Source of the DNA: a virus
Strand: one strand, 5' to 3'
DNA length: 26,128 nt
IMG/VR virus record: IMGVR_UViG_3300031834_000035
Span: 1-26,128 of that record
Shown: positions 7,153 to 14,191 of the stretch, piece after piece
How the letters are laid out: each line of letters opens with the position of its first letter
Position numbering within the stretch: the stretch's first letter is position 1
Made by a program: the position numbers and the translations under genes
The notes under the pieces: model-generated
The model's input: only the letters and a program-made list of their open reading frames with translations
What the model was told of the DNA's origin: nothing
Databases searched by the model: none

Positions 7153-7497
7153 ATGGGAAAATTTAAACACGAAGAACAATTTTTAAAAAATTTAACTGAA
7201 AGAACTAAAGAGATGTCCTCAATTATGGAATTAACTGATGGACACAGTTTATCGCCATCAGAATTAAAAAACAGACCTAAATTTACCGAGTATTTTTCTG
7301 ATTCAGTACAATTTTCCGATGGAATTAGTAACTCAGAATCAATTTATGTGTATGATGAAAACATTTACATATATTTATCTAAAAGTGATCCGATGATCTC
7401 TTCTTTTTCTTGTAAAATTTATTATCCTATAAGAAAGAAAAAAGATGTTGAATTCTTTATATTAAACTTAAAAAAAATGAAAAAAAATGGAAATTAA
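7153..7497 (+). CDS. Small hypothetical protein (114 aa)
   Basis: ATG 7153 is chosen over 7123, which lies in the terminator hairpin. The product begins MGKFKHEEQFLKNLTERTKEM, an amphipathic helix, continues with a beta-rich middle (SIYVYDENIYIYLSKSD) and ends in a Lys-rich tail. No family recognised and no membrane segment. Its 3' end overlaps the thioredoxin gene by 11 nt, so the two are probably coupled. Confidence 0.7.
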   Translation: MGKFKHEEQFLKNLTERTKEMSSIMELTDGHSLSPSELKNRPKFTEYFSDSVQFSDGISNSESIYVYDENIYIYLSKSDPMISSFSCKIYYPIRKKKDVEFFILNLKKMKKNGN

Positions 7498-7804
7498 TAG
7501 TGTAGATTTAAAAGAAAAAATTAAAAATGGTGAAAAAATAATTGTGGAGTTTTGGGGCACTTGGTGCCAACCGTGCTTAGCTATGAAACCTATATTTGAA
7601 AGAGTTGCAAATAGTAATGAAAATGGGAACGTTCAAATGTATACGATGGACATTGACCTTAATAAAGAGACTGCTATTGGATTTGGTATTAGAAGTATTC
7701 CTACAATTAAAGTTTTTAATGGTGGGTCAGTTATTGACACTAAAGTTGGGGTGTTAAATGAGACATCCATAAAAAATATGGTAACAGAATTAATCAATGG
7801 ATAA
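7487..7804 (+). CDS. Thioredoxin
   Basis: 105 residues, the normal thioredoxin length. The beta strand IIVEFWGTW leads to the redox centre W-C-Q-P-C (C27, C30; classical thioredoxins have W-C-G-P-C), with the cis-Pro loop RSIPTIKVF and the C-terminal helix in place. The reduced form would transfer electrons from host or phage thioredoxin reductase to targets such as ribonucleotide reductase. No signal peptide, so cytoplasmic. It overlaps its upstream gene by 11 nt and the glutaredoxin by 8 nt, which argues for a redox operon ending at the 8086 terminator. Confidence 0.93.
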   Translation: MEINSVDLKEKIKNGEKIIVEFWGTWCQPCLAMKPIFERVANSNENGNVQMYTMDIDLNKETAIGFGIRSIPTIKVFNGGSVIDTKVGVLNETSIKNMVTELING

Positions 7805-8084
7805 GTTAGCAATACTTTTTACAATGAAAAGTTGTCCCCATTGTCAAGATTTTAAAAAAATGCTTGATGAGGCAGAATTAGATTATATTGAAAGAGACAT
7901 TTACGAATATGAGGAAGAATATAATCTGTTTGTTGAGGCAACCGATAATGAATTTGTTCCCGCATTTATGTTGATTGAAAATCCTGAAAGTGAAAAACCG
8001 TTAACTGAGTTATTTGCTCCTGACCGAGATTTTGAAGACATTGATCAAGGACTTAACATAATTAAAGAATTTTACGAAAGATAA
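7797..8084 (+). CDS. Glutaredoxin-like thioredoxin-fold protein
   Basis: 95 residues with the redox motif C-P-H-C (C13, C16) directly after a first beta strand (LAILFTMKS), and a conserved region with the T/V-P-A element (EFVPAFMLI) expected for the cis-Pro loop. Glutaredoxins usually have C-P-Y-C; C-P-H-C is typical of DsbA-like centres but also occurs in phage glutaredoxins. No export signal, so a cytoplasmic role in thiol reduction, possibly for a phage ribonucleotide reductase not present here. Coupled by 8 nt to thioredoxin. Confidence 0.88.
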   Translation: MDKLAILFTMKSCPHCQDFKKMLDEAELDYIERDIYEYEEEYNLFVEATDNEFVPAFMLIENPESEKPLTELFAPDRDFEDIDQGLNIIKEFYER

Positions 8085-8085
8085 C

Positions 8086-8115
8086 AAAACCCCCTCTTAA
8101 CGGAGGGGTTTTTTT
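8086..8115. terminator. Bidirectional terminator between convergent genes
   Basis: CCCCTC (8091-8096) pairs with GAGGGG (8103-8108), flanked by A-rich and T-rich arms. It separates the plus-strand redox operon from the minus-strand gene ending at 8114. Confidence 0.85.
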
Positions 8116-8809
8116 ATAATAATACAATATCTTTTAGTCTATCTTGAATCAAGTATGGTTTATCTAATGATTGATCTGTTATATCGTTTGTGAAGTTATA
8201 ATCAGACAGTCTTTCTTTAAACTCGGATAGATCCATATCAAAACAATCTAAAACAAGACTTTCAATAGTTTGTTTTGGGATCTGAGAATCACATACCACT
8301 TTAATTTTATAATCCTCATCTTCATTTAGTTCACTTGAATATCTAAAAGACAATTGATCTACACTCAACAAAGAATACATTTGATTAAAGATGTAATGTG
8401 AGTAATAGAATATTCCTCTACCACACCCTAAACTGTGACCATAAGGAAACTCTGATGAAATGTTTATTTCTAAAATTGGTTCATATTCTGTAACATATAA
8501 TGACTTATTAACTGTGATCCATGTTTTTAAAACATCTGTAATTTCTTGATCGTATTTAATGATGTCAATAATGTTAATGTCTTCTTTCTTAAGTGAATTA
8601 AATAACTCTTTGTTTAATTCAATAAATTCAGTTTTTAGTTCATTTAAATCCAACACTTCTTTACTCGTTGTTTGACCATTTACAACTACAAAGGTTTCAC
8701 AATCTGTTACTTGGATTACTGTGTTGTCCTTCTTATCAAATTTAGAAAGGATGTAGTCAGCAAATAGATTCACAAAGTATCTTCGTGTGTTTTTTTCTAA
8801 TTTTCTCAT
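8114..8809 (-). CDS. Hypothetical phage protein (231 aa)
   Basis: Soluble mixed alpha/beta protein of unknown family. Segments that look conserved and worth a profile search are DCETFVVVNGQTTS (about 36-49) and GCGRGIFYYSHYIFNQMYS (about 148-166). The N terminus (MRKLEKNTRRYFVNLFADYI) is basic and helical and lacks the [LI]-x-E tag. The gene is read opposite to most of the window, in an inverted island with the 8859 and 10061 genes. A TATTTATAAAT box lies about 38 nt upstream of its start. Confidence 0.78.
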   Translation of the reverse strand: MRKLEKNTRRYFVNLFADYILSKFDKKDNTVIQVTDCETFVVVNGQTTSKEVLDLNELKTEFIELNKELFNSLKKEDINIIDIIKYDQEITDVLKTWITVNKSLYVTEYEPILEINISSEFPYGHSLGCGRGIFYYSHYIFNQMYSLLSVDQLSFRYSSELNEDEDYKIKVVCDSQIPKQTIESLVLDCFDMDLSEFKERLSDYNFTNDITDQSLDKPYLIQDRLKDIVLL

Positions 8810-8846
8810 ATTTTTTATTTTTATAATTAATATGAGTTTTATTTGG

Positions 8847-8857
8847 ATTTATAAATA
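8847..8857 (-). promoter_or_regulatory. TATTTATAAAT box upstream of the 8809 start
   Basis: Read on the minus strand this is TATTTATAAAT, about 38 nt before ATG 8809 and just after the stop of the 8859 gene. The longer distance to the start makes it less certain than the others. Confidence 0.42.
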
Positions 8858-8858
8858 G

Positions 8859-9989
8859 TTAGATATAATCATCAAACATTTCGTTTATGTATTTTTGAGT
8901 TGTGGACCAATCTGGATAATCAGGAGTGTTAAAATCTATACATTCATAATCCTGATCGTAGATTAGTTGTTTCATCAAAGTAGTATAACTACCAAAATAA
9001 TCTAAATATGAATCTGAATATGATTGACCTCTATTGTTTTCTAAAAATAAAGTAATGTTTCCAACAAAATCTCTAATTTTAATATAATTTAAGTATTTGG
9101 TTACTTTTTTACCATCCGATTTGGTGGTTTCTTTTGGGACTTCATCAATTTTTCCTTCAAAGTATTCGTCTAAACCATTATATACTAATTCATATATTTC
9201 ATTTTCATATGCAGAATTATAAGCGTTCCAATAAATATTTTTTAATTCTTGACCTAACTCACTTAAATCATTTTTACATAGTTCATTTATTGCGTCGGAA
9301 TCTTTAATTAATTCATTTAAGTCTTCAGCTTGAATTTTAAAATAACCTTCAGTTCCCTGTTCTTCCGATAAACTTTCAAAAAAATCAGAGCTATAATCCT
9401 CTAAAGATAATTCAACATTACCGATTTCTTTAAAAATGGCATCTTTTAAATGAATGGTATTTTTTTCATTTAAATCGTCAATAACATCAGATGGTTTTGT
9501 ATCAACATCAAAATACCAATCGTGAAAAAAACCCTCTTCGCTAAATACTAGTTTTGCAACACCTTCAGGAGAACTATCACGACGAGAGGAACCGCAAAAG
9601 AAATCAGCTAACTCATCTCTATCATTGCCTAAATATAGGTAGAACCCATCAGGTCTAATTTCAACATCACTTAAAAGGTTGCTTGTAATAAACTTAATAG
9701 TATCTTCGTAGTTATGTTCTAAACCATGTAGTAGATAATAATTCATAAACTCTTCAGGGACAGAATTGTAGTCTAAATTAGACATAATACCATTATCGAC
9801 CAAATAATCAAACAACTCATTACTAAAATCATCAGGAGGAATCTCTCTTAAATCAAGTTCCTCTAAAAGATTGTATTTGTTAATGAATTTAAAAAAAGTA
9901 ATTATGTTATTAAAGTATGGTTTTATCTCATCTTCATACTCACCATCATTAAATGATTCTATTAAATTTTTTACCCTATCTAAACTCAT
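8859..9989 (-). CDS. Large acidic hypothetical phage protein (376 aa)
   Basis: Very acidic protein with no recognised family, signal peptide or membrane helix. The N terminus, MSLDRVKNLIESFNDG, contains L-I-E-S and may be a divergent form of the tag seen on other proteins. Clusters of D/E alternate with helical segments, and one segment (GFYLYLGNDRDELADFFCGSSRRDSSPE, about 133-160) has basic residues. The C terminus is Tyr/Trp-rich (PDYPDWSTTQKYINEMFDDYI). It sits in the minus-strand island between the 51-residue gene and the 8114 gene, with a TATTTAT box 5 nt before the start. A virion protein or host-interaction protein is possible. Confidence 0.78.
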   Translation of the reverse strand: MSLDRVKNLIESFNDGEYEDEIKPYFNNIITFFKFINKYNLLEELDLREIPPDDFSNELFDYLVDNGIMSNLDYNSVPEEFMNYYLLHGLEHNYEDTIKFITSNLLSDVEIRPDGFYLYLGNDRDELADFFCGSSRRDSSPEGVAKLVFSEEGFFHDWYFDVDTKPSDVIDDLNEKNTIHLKDAIFKEIGNVELSLEDYSSDFFESLSEEQGTEGYFKIQAEDLNELIKDSDAINELCKNDLSELGQELKNIYWNAYNSAYENEIYELVYNGLDEYFEGKIDEVPKETTKSDGKKVTKYLNYIKIRDFVGNITLFLENNRGQSYSDSYLDYFGSYTTLMKQLIYDQDYECIDFNTPDYPDWSTTQKYINEMFDDYI

Positions 9990-10002
9990 ATTTTATAAAT
10001 AT
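9990..10002 (-). promoter_or_regulatory. TATTTAT late-type promoter-like box before the 9989 start
   Basis: On the minus strand ATATTTATAAAAT leads directly into ATG 9989. The core TATTTAT (9995-10001) is 5 nt from the start, so any transcript using it would be practically leaderless. Confidence 0.52.
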
Positions 10003-10011
10003 CTATTAAAC

Positions 10012-10036
10012 AAAAAAGGTGTCCCAACGGAACACC
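10012..10036 (-). terminator. Rho-independent terminator after the 10061 gene (minus strand)
   Basis: On the minus strand GGTGTTCC, loop GTT, GGGACACC (one T-G wobble) is followed by a run of T. It separates the 51-residue gene from the 8859 gene. Confidence 0.88.
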
Positions 10037-10060
10037 CTTATCTCGATGATACAAAAAATA

Positions 10061-10216
10061 TTATCTTCTATAATATTTGTTGATGATTTTTTTCACATTC
10101 TCTTGAACATTTGAACCATTTGATGGTTGTTGAGGTTGTACTTGAGGTTGTGCTTGAGGTTGTGCTTGAGGTTGTTGAGCCTGTTGATTAGCTTTGTTTT
10201 TACATCCGCAACTCAT
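10061..10216 (-). CDS. 51-residue Cys-Gly and QPQA-repeat small protein
   Basis: The minus-strand frame runs ATG 10216 to TAA 10061. The product starts MSCGCKNKANQQ, continues with about four Q-P-Q-A/V units and ends in a basic helix (ENVKKIINKYYRR). The C-G-C pair near the N terminus could bind a metal or be lipid- or disulfide-linked, but there is no hydrophobic signal before it, so it is not a standard lipoprotein. It has its own upstream TATTTATAG box and its own terminator, which supports it as a real monocistronic gene despite its size. Function unknown. Confidence 0.65.
   Translation of the reverse strand: MSCGCKNKANQQAQQPQAQPQAQPQVQPQQPSNGSNVQENVKKIINKYYRR
10130..10177 (-). repeat. 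Four 12-nt tandem repeats encoding QPQA/QPQV
   Basis: Plus-strand units TTGAGGTTGTRC repeat at 10130, 10142, 10154 and 10166 (the last one diverged), in frame in the 51-residue gene. Confidence 0.85.
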
Positions 10217-10244
10217 GATAAGTATTTTTAAGTGGTTTATTTAT

Positions 10245-10254
10245 CTATAAATAG
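10245..10254 (-). promoter_or_regulatory. CTATTTATAG box upstream of the 10216 start
   Basis: CTATTTATAG lies about 30 nt before ATG 10216 on the minus strand. Together with the plus-strand box at 10311 it forms a divergent promoter region between 10217 and 10323. Confidence 0.45.
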
Positions 10255-10310
10255 TATACAAACAAACTTTAGTCCAAAAAAAATAAAAATCAATTATTTT
10301 TCTTTTGTTA

Positions 10311-10320
10311 TATTTATAAA
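10311..10320 (+). promoter_or_regulatory. TATTTATAAA late-type promoter-like box before the 10324 gene
   Basis: TATTTATAAA ends 3 nt before ATG 10324 and is preceded by an AT-rich, otherwise featureless stretch. Confidence 0.55.
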
Positions 10321-10323
10321 AGT

Positions 10324-11538
10324 ATGTCAATAAAGAAGTTTTTTAAAAATTATATTGTAGAACAAGATGAAAACCTTGTTTCAATTTCTCCTGAGGATTA
10401 TTTAGAAATATTGGAAAATGTTGGTGGAATTGCAGAAAGAATATCAAACCTAAAGCCGTATAGAGGTAAGGGAATTGTTATTACTGGACCAATAAATGTT
10501 AGTAATTATAAAAATATTGGGCCACTTACAGGTGTTGTAAGAGTAATGGGTAGATTAGACATTTCTCATACCAATGTTTCAAATCTCAATGGAATTAGAG
10601 TCGATGCTTATGTTAGTGATTATGGATCTTCTATGTGGAAGATTAAAATGCAAAAAGAGTTAAATGAAAAACTTTCAGATTTGGATGAAAAAAGAAGAGA
10701 AGATGAATGGAATGTTGAAAACCAAGATGATGAATCTGAAAGAACTGAAGCTGTATACAAATATTTAAATCAACATGGTGATGTGGATATGGTTGAAGAT
10801 GACGAAGGAAATGAAGTTCCTGAAGATAAGTATTATATCAATCCTAATGGAAGGGCAACCTATGGTTACGGAAAACAATATGAATGGTTAGGTGGTGGTA
10901 ATGGGTTTAATCCTAATACCTATGATGTTTATACTGAAGATGAGGCAGATAGTGCGGCAAGACAATATGTTGAACAATTAATTGATGATGCAGGAATAGA
11001 TTCGTTTAGTTCTTGGGCATTCAATGAGGCTTTAAATGATAAACAATGGTATAATTGGTTATATGATTTCTACGATGATGATGTTAGAAATTCTCCTGAA
11101 AATTTTGACATACCTTTAGAACTATCAAATCAACAAATGAAACAAGTTCAACAACTACAATCAAACATAGATTCACTTAATAAAAGATTAGAAAGTGAAA
11201 ATTTACCTGATGAAAAATATGAAGAAATTGAAGTAAAAATTGAAGGATTGGTAGAAATAATTCAAGAAATCAATGATGACCCACAAGGTGATTATGATGA
11301 AAGTTCAATTGAAAATGAAATTACAAGTAGAGTTGATGATTACCAAAACGACATTCAAGGGTTTATTGATATATATGGTTTTGATAAAAACTTTATAATG
11401 GATTTTATTGATTTAGATAAACTAACTGAAACGGTAGTAAGTTCTGACGGATATGGTAATATGTTAAATTCTTATGATGGTGATTATGATACTTTTAATA
11501 TAAATGGAACTGAGTATTATGTAATGAGGGTTCAATAG
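10324..11538 (+). CDS. Large acidic tagged phage protein (404 aa)
   Basis: Starts MSIKKFFKNYIVEQDEN; Y-I-V-E|Q at residues 10-13 fits the processing motif. The N-terminal third contains repeated short beta-like segments (GKGIVITGPINVSNYKNIGPL, then RVMGRLDISHTNVSNLNGIRV, about 49-93) that look like a small repeat or solenoid such as those in leucine-rich-like receptors. The middle is very acidic and Tyr/Asn-rich. Residues about 265-320 form a predicted coiled coil (QQMKQVQQLQSNIDSLNKRLESE). No known family and no membrane segment. It has its own TATTTAT box. A capsid-packaged or virion-associated function is inferred from the tag and promoter. Confidence 0.8.
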   Translation: MSIKKFFKNYIVEQDENLVSISPEDYLEILENVGGIAERISNLKPYRGKGIVITGPINVSNYKNIGPLTGVVRVMGRLDISHTNVSNLNGIRVDAYVSDYGSSMWKIKMQKELNEKLSDLDEKRREDEWNVENQDDESERTEAVYKYLNQHGDVDMVEDDEGNEVPEDKYYINPNGRATYGYGKQYEWLGGGNGFNPNTYDVYTEDEADSAARQYVEQLIDDAGIDSFSSWAFNEALNDKQWYNWLYDFYDDDVRNSPENFDIPLELSNQQMKQVQQLQSNIDSLNKRLESENLPDEKYEEIEVKIEGLVEIIQEINDDPQGDYDESSIENEITSRVDDYQNDIQGFIDIYGFDKNFIMDFIDLDKLTETVVSSDGYGNMLNSYDGDYDTFNINGTEYYVMRVQ

Positions 11539-11578
11539 CCCTTTATTTGTTTTATATTTTGCATTATTTTTATTTTTA

Positions 11579-12346
11579 ATGACACGAAGAAAAAAAATAG
11601 AATTTTTAATGAATACCGATTGGATGTTCGAAAAACCTATTGATAGAGAATACAAAGAATACAAACTACTTTCCTATTTCCAAAAGATGGGAGAAAAACT
11701 TGACAAGTTAGAGTTATATCCAGGTTTTATTGAATTATCACTACATTTAATGAATGTCCAAGCTCTTATGAGAGACCATAAGATTGTTTACACAGACAAA
11801 AAACTCACAAACATTGATGACGAAATTATGGTAAAAGATCTTAAAGTTAAAGATCTTCCCGATATGTCAGACGATGAATCCAAAGAATTTAAAAAAATAC
11901 TAATGTACTCAGCACCAAGAATGATGGAGTACTTTAACATTGCTAAATCAGTGTGGACAATAGTGTTTGATTCTTTGGATATGAAAGTTAAAAGAAACAA
12001 AAAAAACATTATTCATCCTAAAGGGTTCTTTTATTTTATTGATCATGAAAAAACTCATTATGTTTGGGAATATGTGATCAAAAAACAAACTAAATTAAAT
12101 CCCCAACAAATGACAAATGTAAAATTAATTTACGATCAGTCTATAAATGATTTGACTATTTCAAAAATTATTTATAATTTTTCTTCATTCGATGGTATTG
12201 ACAAAAAAATAGGACCAATCTTTTATATGAGCTCAAAGGGAATTTTTCCAATAAACGAAACCCTACTTCCAATGTTCAAAAGAAGAATTGCTGGTCACAT
12301 ATCACAAACTAAAAAATTTGAAGAATTAAAAGAAAACAATGGGTGA
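11579..12346 (+). CDS. Hypothetical phage protein (255 aa)
   Basis: Unrecognised soluble protein. The N terminus, MTRRKKIEFLMNTDWMFEKP, and the segment FIELSLHLMNVQALM (about 60-75) look like conserved positions. The body is Lys-rich with many Ile/Met residues and a helical C-terminal half. No tag, so probably not a packaged protein. The upstream 40 nt are T-rich with TTTG at 11546 and a degenerate -7-like sequence about 20 nt later; too weak to call as a promoter. Its 3' end overlaps the next small gene by 8 nt. Confidence 0.78.
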   Translation: MTRRKKIEFLMNTDWMFEKPIDREYKEYKLLSYFQKMGEKLDKLELYPGFIELSLHLMNVQALMRDHKIVYTDKKLTNIDDEIMVKDLKVKDLPDMSDDESKEFKKILMYSAPRMMEYFNIAKSVWTIVFDSLDMKVKRNKKNIIHPKGFFYFIDHEKTHYVWEYVIKKQTKLNPQQMTNVKLIYDQSINDLTISKIIYNFSSFDGIDKKIGPIFYMSSKGIFPINETLLPMFKRRIAGHISQTKKFEELKENNG

Positions 12347-12467
12347 TAAAGAAAAAAACAAAATTTTAGAATTTATTAAAAAAATGGTTGATAAATTTCC
12401 AAACGATCAGAATTTGGGTCACGAAATACGAAAGTATTATTTGACAAAAACACAAAAAAATAAATAA
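12339..12467 (+). CDS. 42-residue small hypothetical protein
   Basis: ATG 12339 (MGDKEKNKILEFIKKMVDKF...) to TAA 12465-12467. It overlaps the end of the preceding gene by 8 nt and ends 3 nt before the glutamine synthetase start, the dense packing expected of a real gene. The product is basic and helical, without a known motif. Confidence 0.6.
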   Translation: MGDKEKNKILEFIKKMVDKFPNDQNLGHEIRKYYLTKTQKNK

Positions 12468-12470
12468 TAT

Positions 12471-13592
12471 ATGAAAATTAAATTGGAATATGTGTGGTTA
12501 GATGGATATAAACCAGAACCTAACCTCAGAAGTAAAGTTAAGATTGTTGAATACAATACAGTTAAAAACGCATTTTTAGATGGGAATTTTCCTATGTGGA
12601 ATTTTGATGGATCATCAACTAACCAAGCTAAAACTGGAAACTCAGATCGTATTTTAAAACCTGTTAGACATTATATGAAAGACATGTCATCAACGGTTTA
12701 TGTTTTATGTGAGGTATTAAATCATGACGGGTCACCACACGAGTCAAATAAAAGATCAAGTATTGGTGAAGGTTTTGAAGATCTTTGGTTTGGTTTTGAA
12801 CAAGAGTATTTTATTCGTGAAGAAATTAATGGGAATATTTTAGGACATAAAAGAAATAGCCTTAAAGGACAAGGTGAGTATTATTGTGGTGTGGGACATA
12901 ATGTTGTTGGTCGTAAGTTTGTTGACGAACATACAAATATGTGTTTAGATTATGGTATTAATATTACAGGAACAAACGCTGAAGTTGCGTTAGGTCAGTG
13001 GGAATATCAGATATTATCTAAAGGTAAGTTAAAAGGAGGGGACGATCTTTGGATGACTCGTTATTTCTTACACAAAGTTGTTGAAAATTATGGTTACCAT
13101 ATTGAACTTCACCCAAAACCAATTCAAAATGGTGAATGGAATGGATCAGGTCTTCATACAAACTTCTCAACAGACATTATGAGACTTGACGGGGATGAAG
13201 AATACTTCATGGCACTACTCAACGCATTTGAATCAAGGCACAATGATCACATTAAAGCTTATGGTTCTAATAACAATCTAAGATTAACTGGGGAGTATGA
13301 AACTCAGGCAATTGATAAATTCAGTTGGGGTGTATCTGATCGTGGAGCGTCAATTAGAGTTCCTCAGGACACAGCAAAAGAATGGAAAGGATATATTGAA
13401 GATCGAAGACCAGGGTCAAATGCTGATCCTTACAAGATCATTCGTGAAATTGTTAAATCACTTGATGTTACACAACAAATATACGATACAAAAAATATGA
13501 TGACCTCATTTGTTGATATGGATGGTCTTAATGGGAAATACGGAACAATGCCCAACGATGAGTTATTAAAAGAATATAGAGAAGAAGAATAA
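12471..13592 (+). CDS. glnII: Glutamine synthetase type II (GSII, eukaryote-like)
   Basis: Catalyses ATP-dependent synthesis of glutamine from glutamate and ammonia. 373 residues, the usual size of GSII (about 350-370) and shorter than the 450-470 of bacterial GSI. Visible in order: WNFDGSSTNQA (43-53), GFEQEY (108-113, metal ligands E110 and E112), YYCGVG (137-142), E171 and GQWEYQ (175-180), NGSGLHTNFST (224-234, with catalytic-site H229), SDRGASIRVP (289-298), and YIEDRRPGSNADPY (308-321) with E310 and the conserved arginines. The key residues are therefore present, so an active enzyme is likely. Such a gene in a phage is an auxiliary metabolic gene that could raise glutamine for nucleotide synthesis during infection. 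It overlaps DUF3310 by one nucleotide. Confidence 0.92.
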   Translation: MKIKLEYVWLDGYKPEPNLRSKVKIVEYNTVKNAFLDGNFPMWNFDGSSTNQAKTGNSDRILKPVRHYMKDMSSTVYVLCEVLNHDGSPHESNKRSSIGEGFEDLWFGFEQEYFIREEINGNILGHKRNSLKGQGEYYCGVGHNVVGRKFVDEHTNMCLDYGINITGTNAEVALGQWEYQILSKGKLKGGDDLWMTRYFLHKVVENYGYHIELHPKPIQNGEWNGSGLHTNFSTDIMRLDGDEEYFMALLNAFESRHNDHIKAYGSNNNLRLTGEYETQAIDKFSWGVSDRGASIRVPQDTAKEWKGYIEDRRPGSNADPYKIIREIVKSLDVTQQIYDTKNMMTSFVDMDGLNGKYGTMPNDELLKEYREEE

Positions 13593-13861
13593 TGGATAAT
13601 GACTGTGTATGTGGCGGCACCGGACTTTGTCAGTGTCCCCCACCAAAAATAGAACAAGTAAACCATCCTCAACATTACGGAGGAGAAAATAATGAATATG
13701 AAGTTATCAAGGTGATTGACGCTTGGGATTTAGGGTTTAGTTTAGGAAATGCAATAAAATATATTAGTCGTGCAGGAAAAAAAAGAAAAGATACAGAACT
13801 TGAAGACCTCAGAAAAGCCCTTTGGTACCTCCAACACCACATCAAAAACATCGAAAAATAA
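13592..13861 (+). CDS. DUF3310 family protein
   Basis: 89 residues. VNHPQHYGG (23-31), EVIKVIDAW and the segment NAIKYISRAGKKRKDTELED followed by LRKALWYLQHHI are the signature of DUF3310, the small family that includes T7 gp1.7, associated there with nucleotide kinase activity. An N-terminal Cys cluster (CVCGGTGLCQCP, residues 5-16) may bind zinc and is additional to the core. The start overlaps the GSII stop (TAATG). The downstream membrane-protein frame overlaps its 3' end. A role in nucleotide metabolism is plausible next to GSII. Confidence 0.85.
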   Translation: MDNDCVCGGTGLCQCPPPKIEQVNHPQHYGGENNEYEVIKVIDAWDLGFSLGNAIKYISRAGKKRKDTELEDLRKALWYLQHHIKNIEK

Positions 13862-14165
13862 AACAGGGTTTAGTAAAGAAATTTCAGTTTTAGATGCTAT
13901 CACAACACCAAGTGAATTACTACGAGAAACTCTTATAAATTTTATGTGGGGGTTTCTTGGGAACTCTATTGTTGTGTTTGTAGCAAACGAACTGGACTTT
14001 TTAGTTTTAATAAACTATATTGTTTATTACATTTTAATTTCTTATATTGTGAATAGAAAGAAATATGACACAATTCTTGGAAAGTTTATAGTTCTTCCTG
14101 GATCTGCTGCGTCAGGAGCTTTTGCAGGATATAAATTAGCTCAAATAATTACAGAAATAGTTTAA
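13770..14165 (+). CDS. Small membrane protein with unresolved start
   Basis: The frame open to TAA 14163-14165 contains two or three hydrophobic segments: NFMWGFLGNSIVVFVANEL, LINYIVYYILISYIV, and a C-terminal Gly/Ala-rich stretch (GSAASGAFAGYKLAQII). From GTG 13770 it would be 131 residues, but its first 30 residues are only an out-of-frame reading of DUF3310 and look low-complexity; ATG 13944 gives 73 residues but loses the plausible amphipathic lead-in beginning about KEISVLDAITT. The segment before ATG 13944 has no ATG, so a non-AUG start near 13860-13880 is also possible. An inner-membrane phage protein of unknown function. Confidence 0.6.
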   Translation: MQEKKEKIQNLKTSEKPFGTSNTTSKTSKNKTGFSKEISVLDAITTPSELLRETLINFMWGFLGNSIVVFVANELDFLVLINYIVYYILISYIVNRKKYDTILGKFIVLPGSAASGAFAGYKLAQIITEIV

Positions 14166-14191
14166 ATAATGATAAAAAATATATTTTAAAA

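Noticed and set aside
11464-12009. Minus-strand frames opposite the 10324 and 11579 genes
   Set aside because: They are hydrophobic shadow frames of AT-rich coding sequence and lack promoters and terminators.
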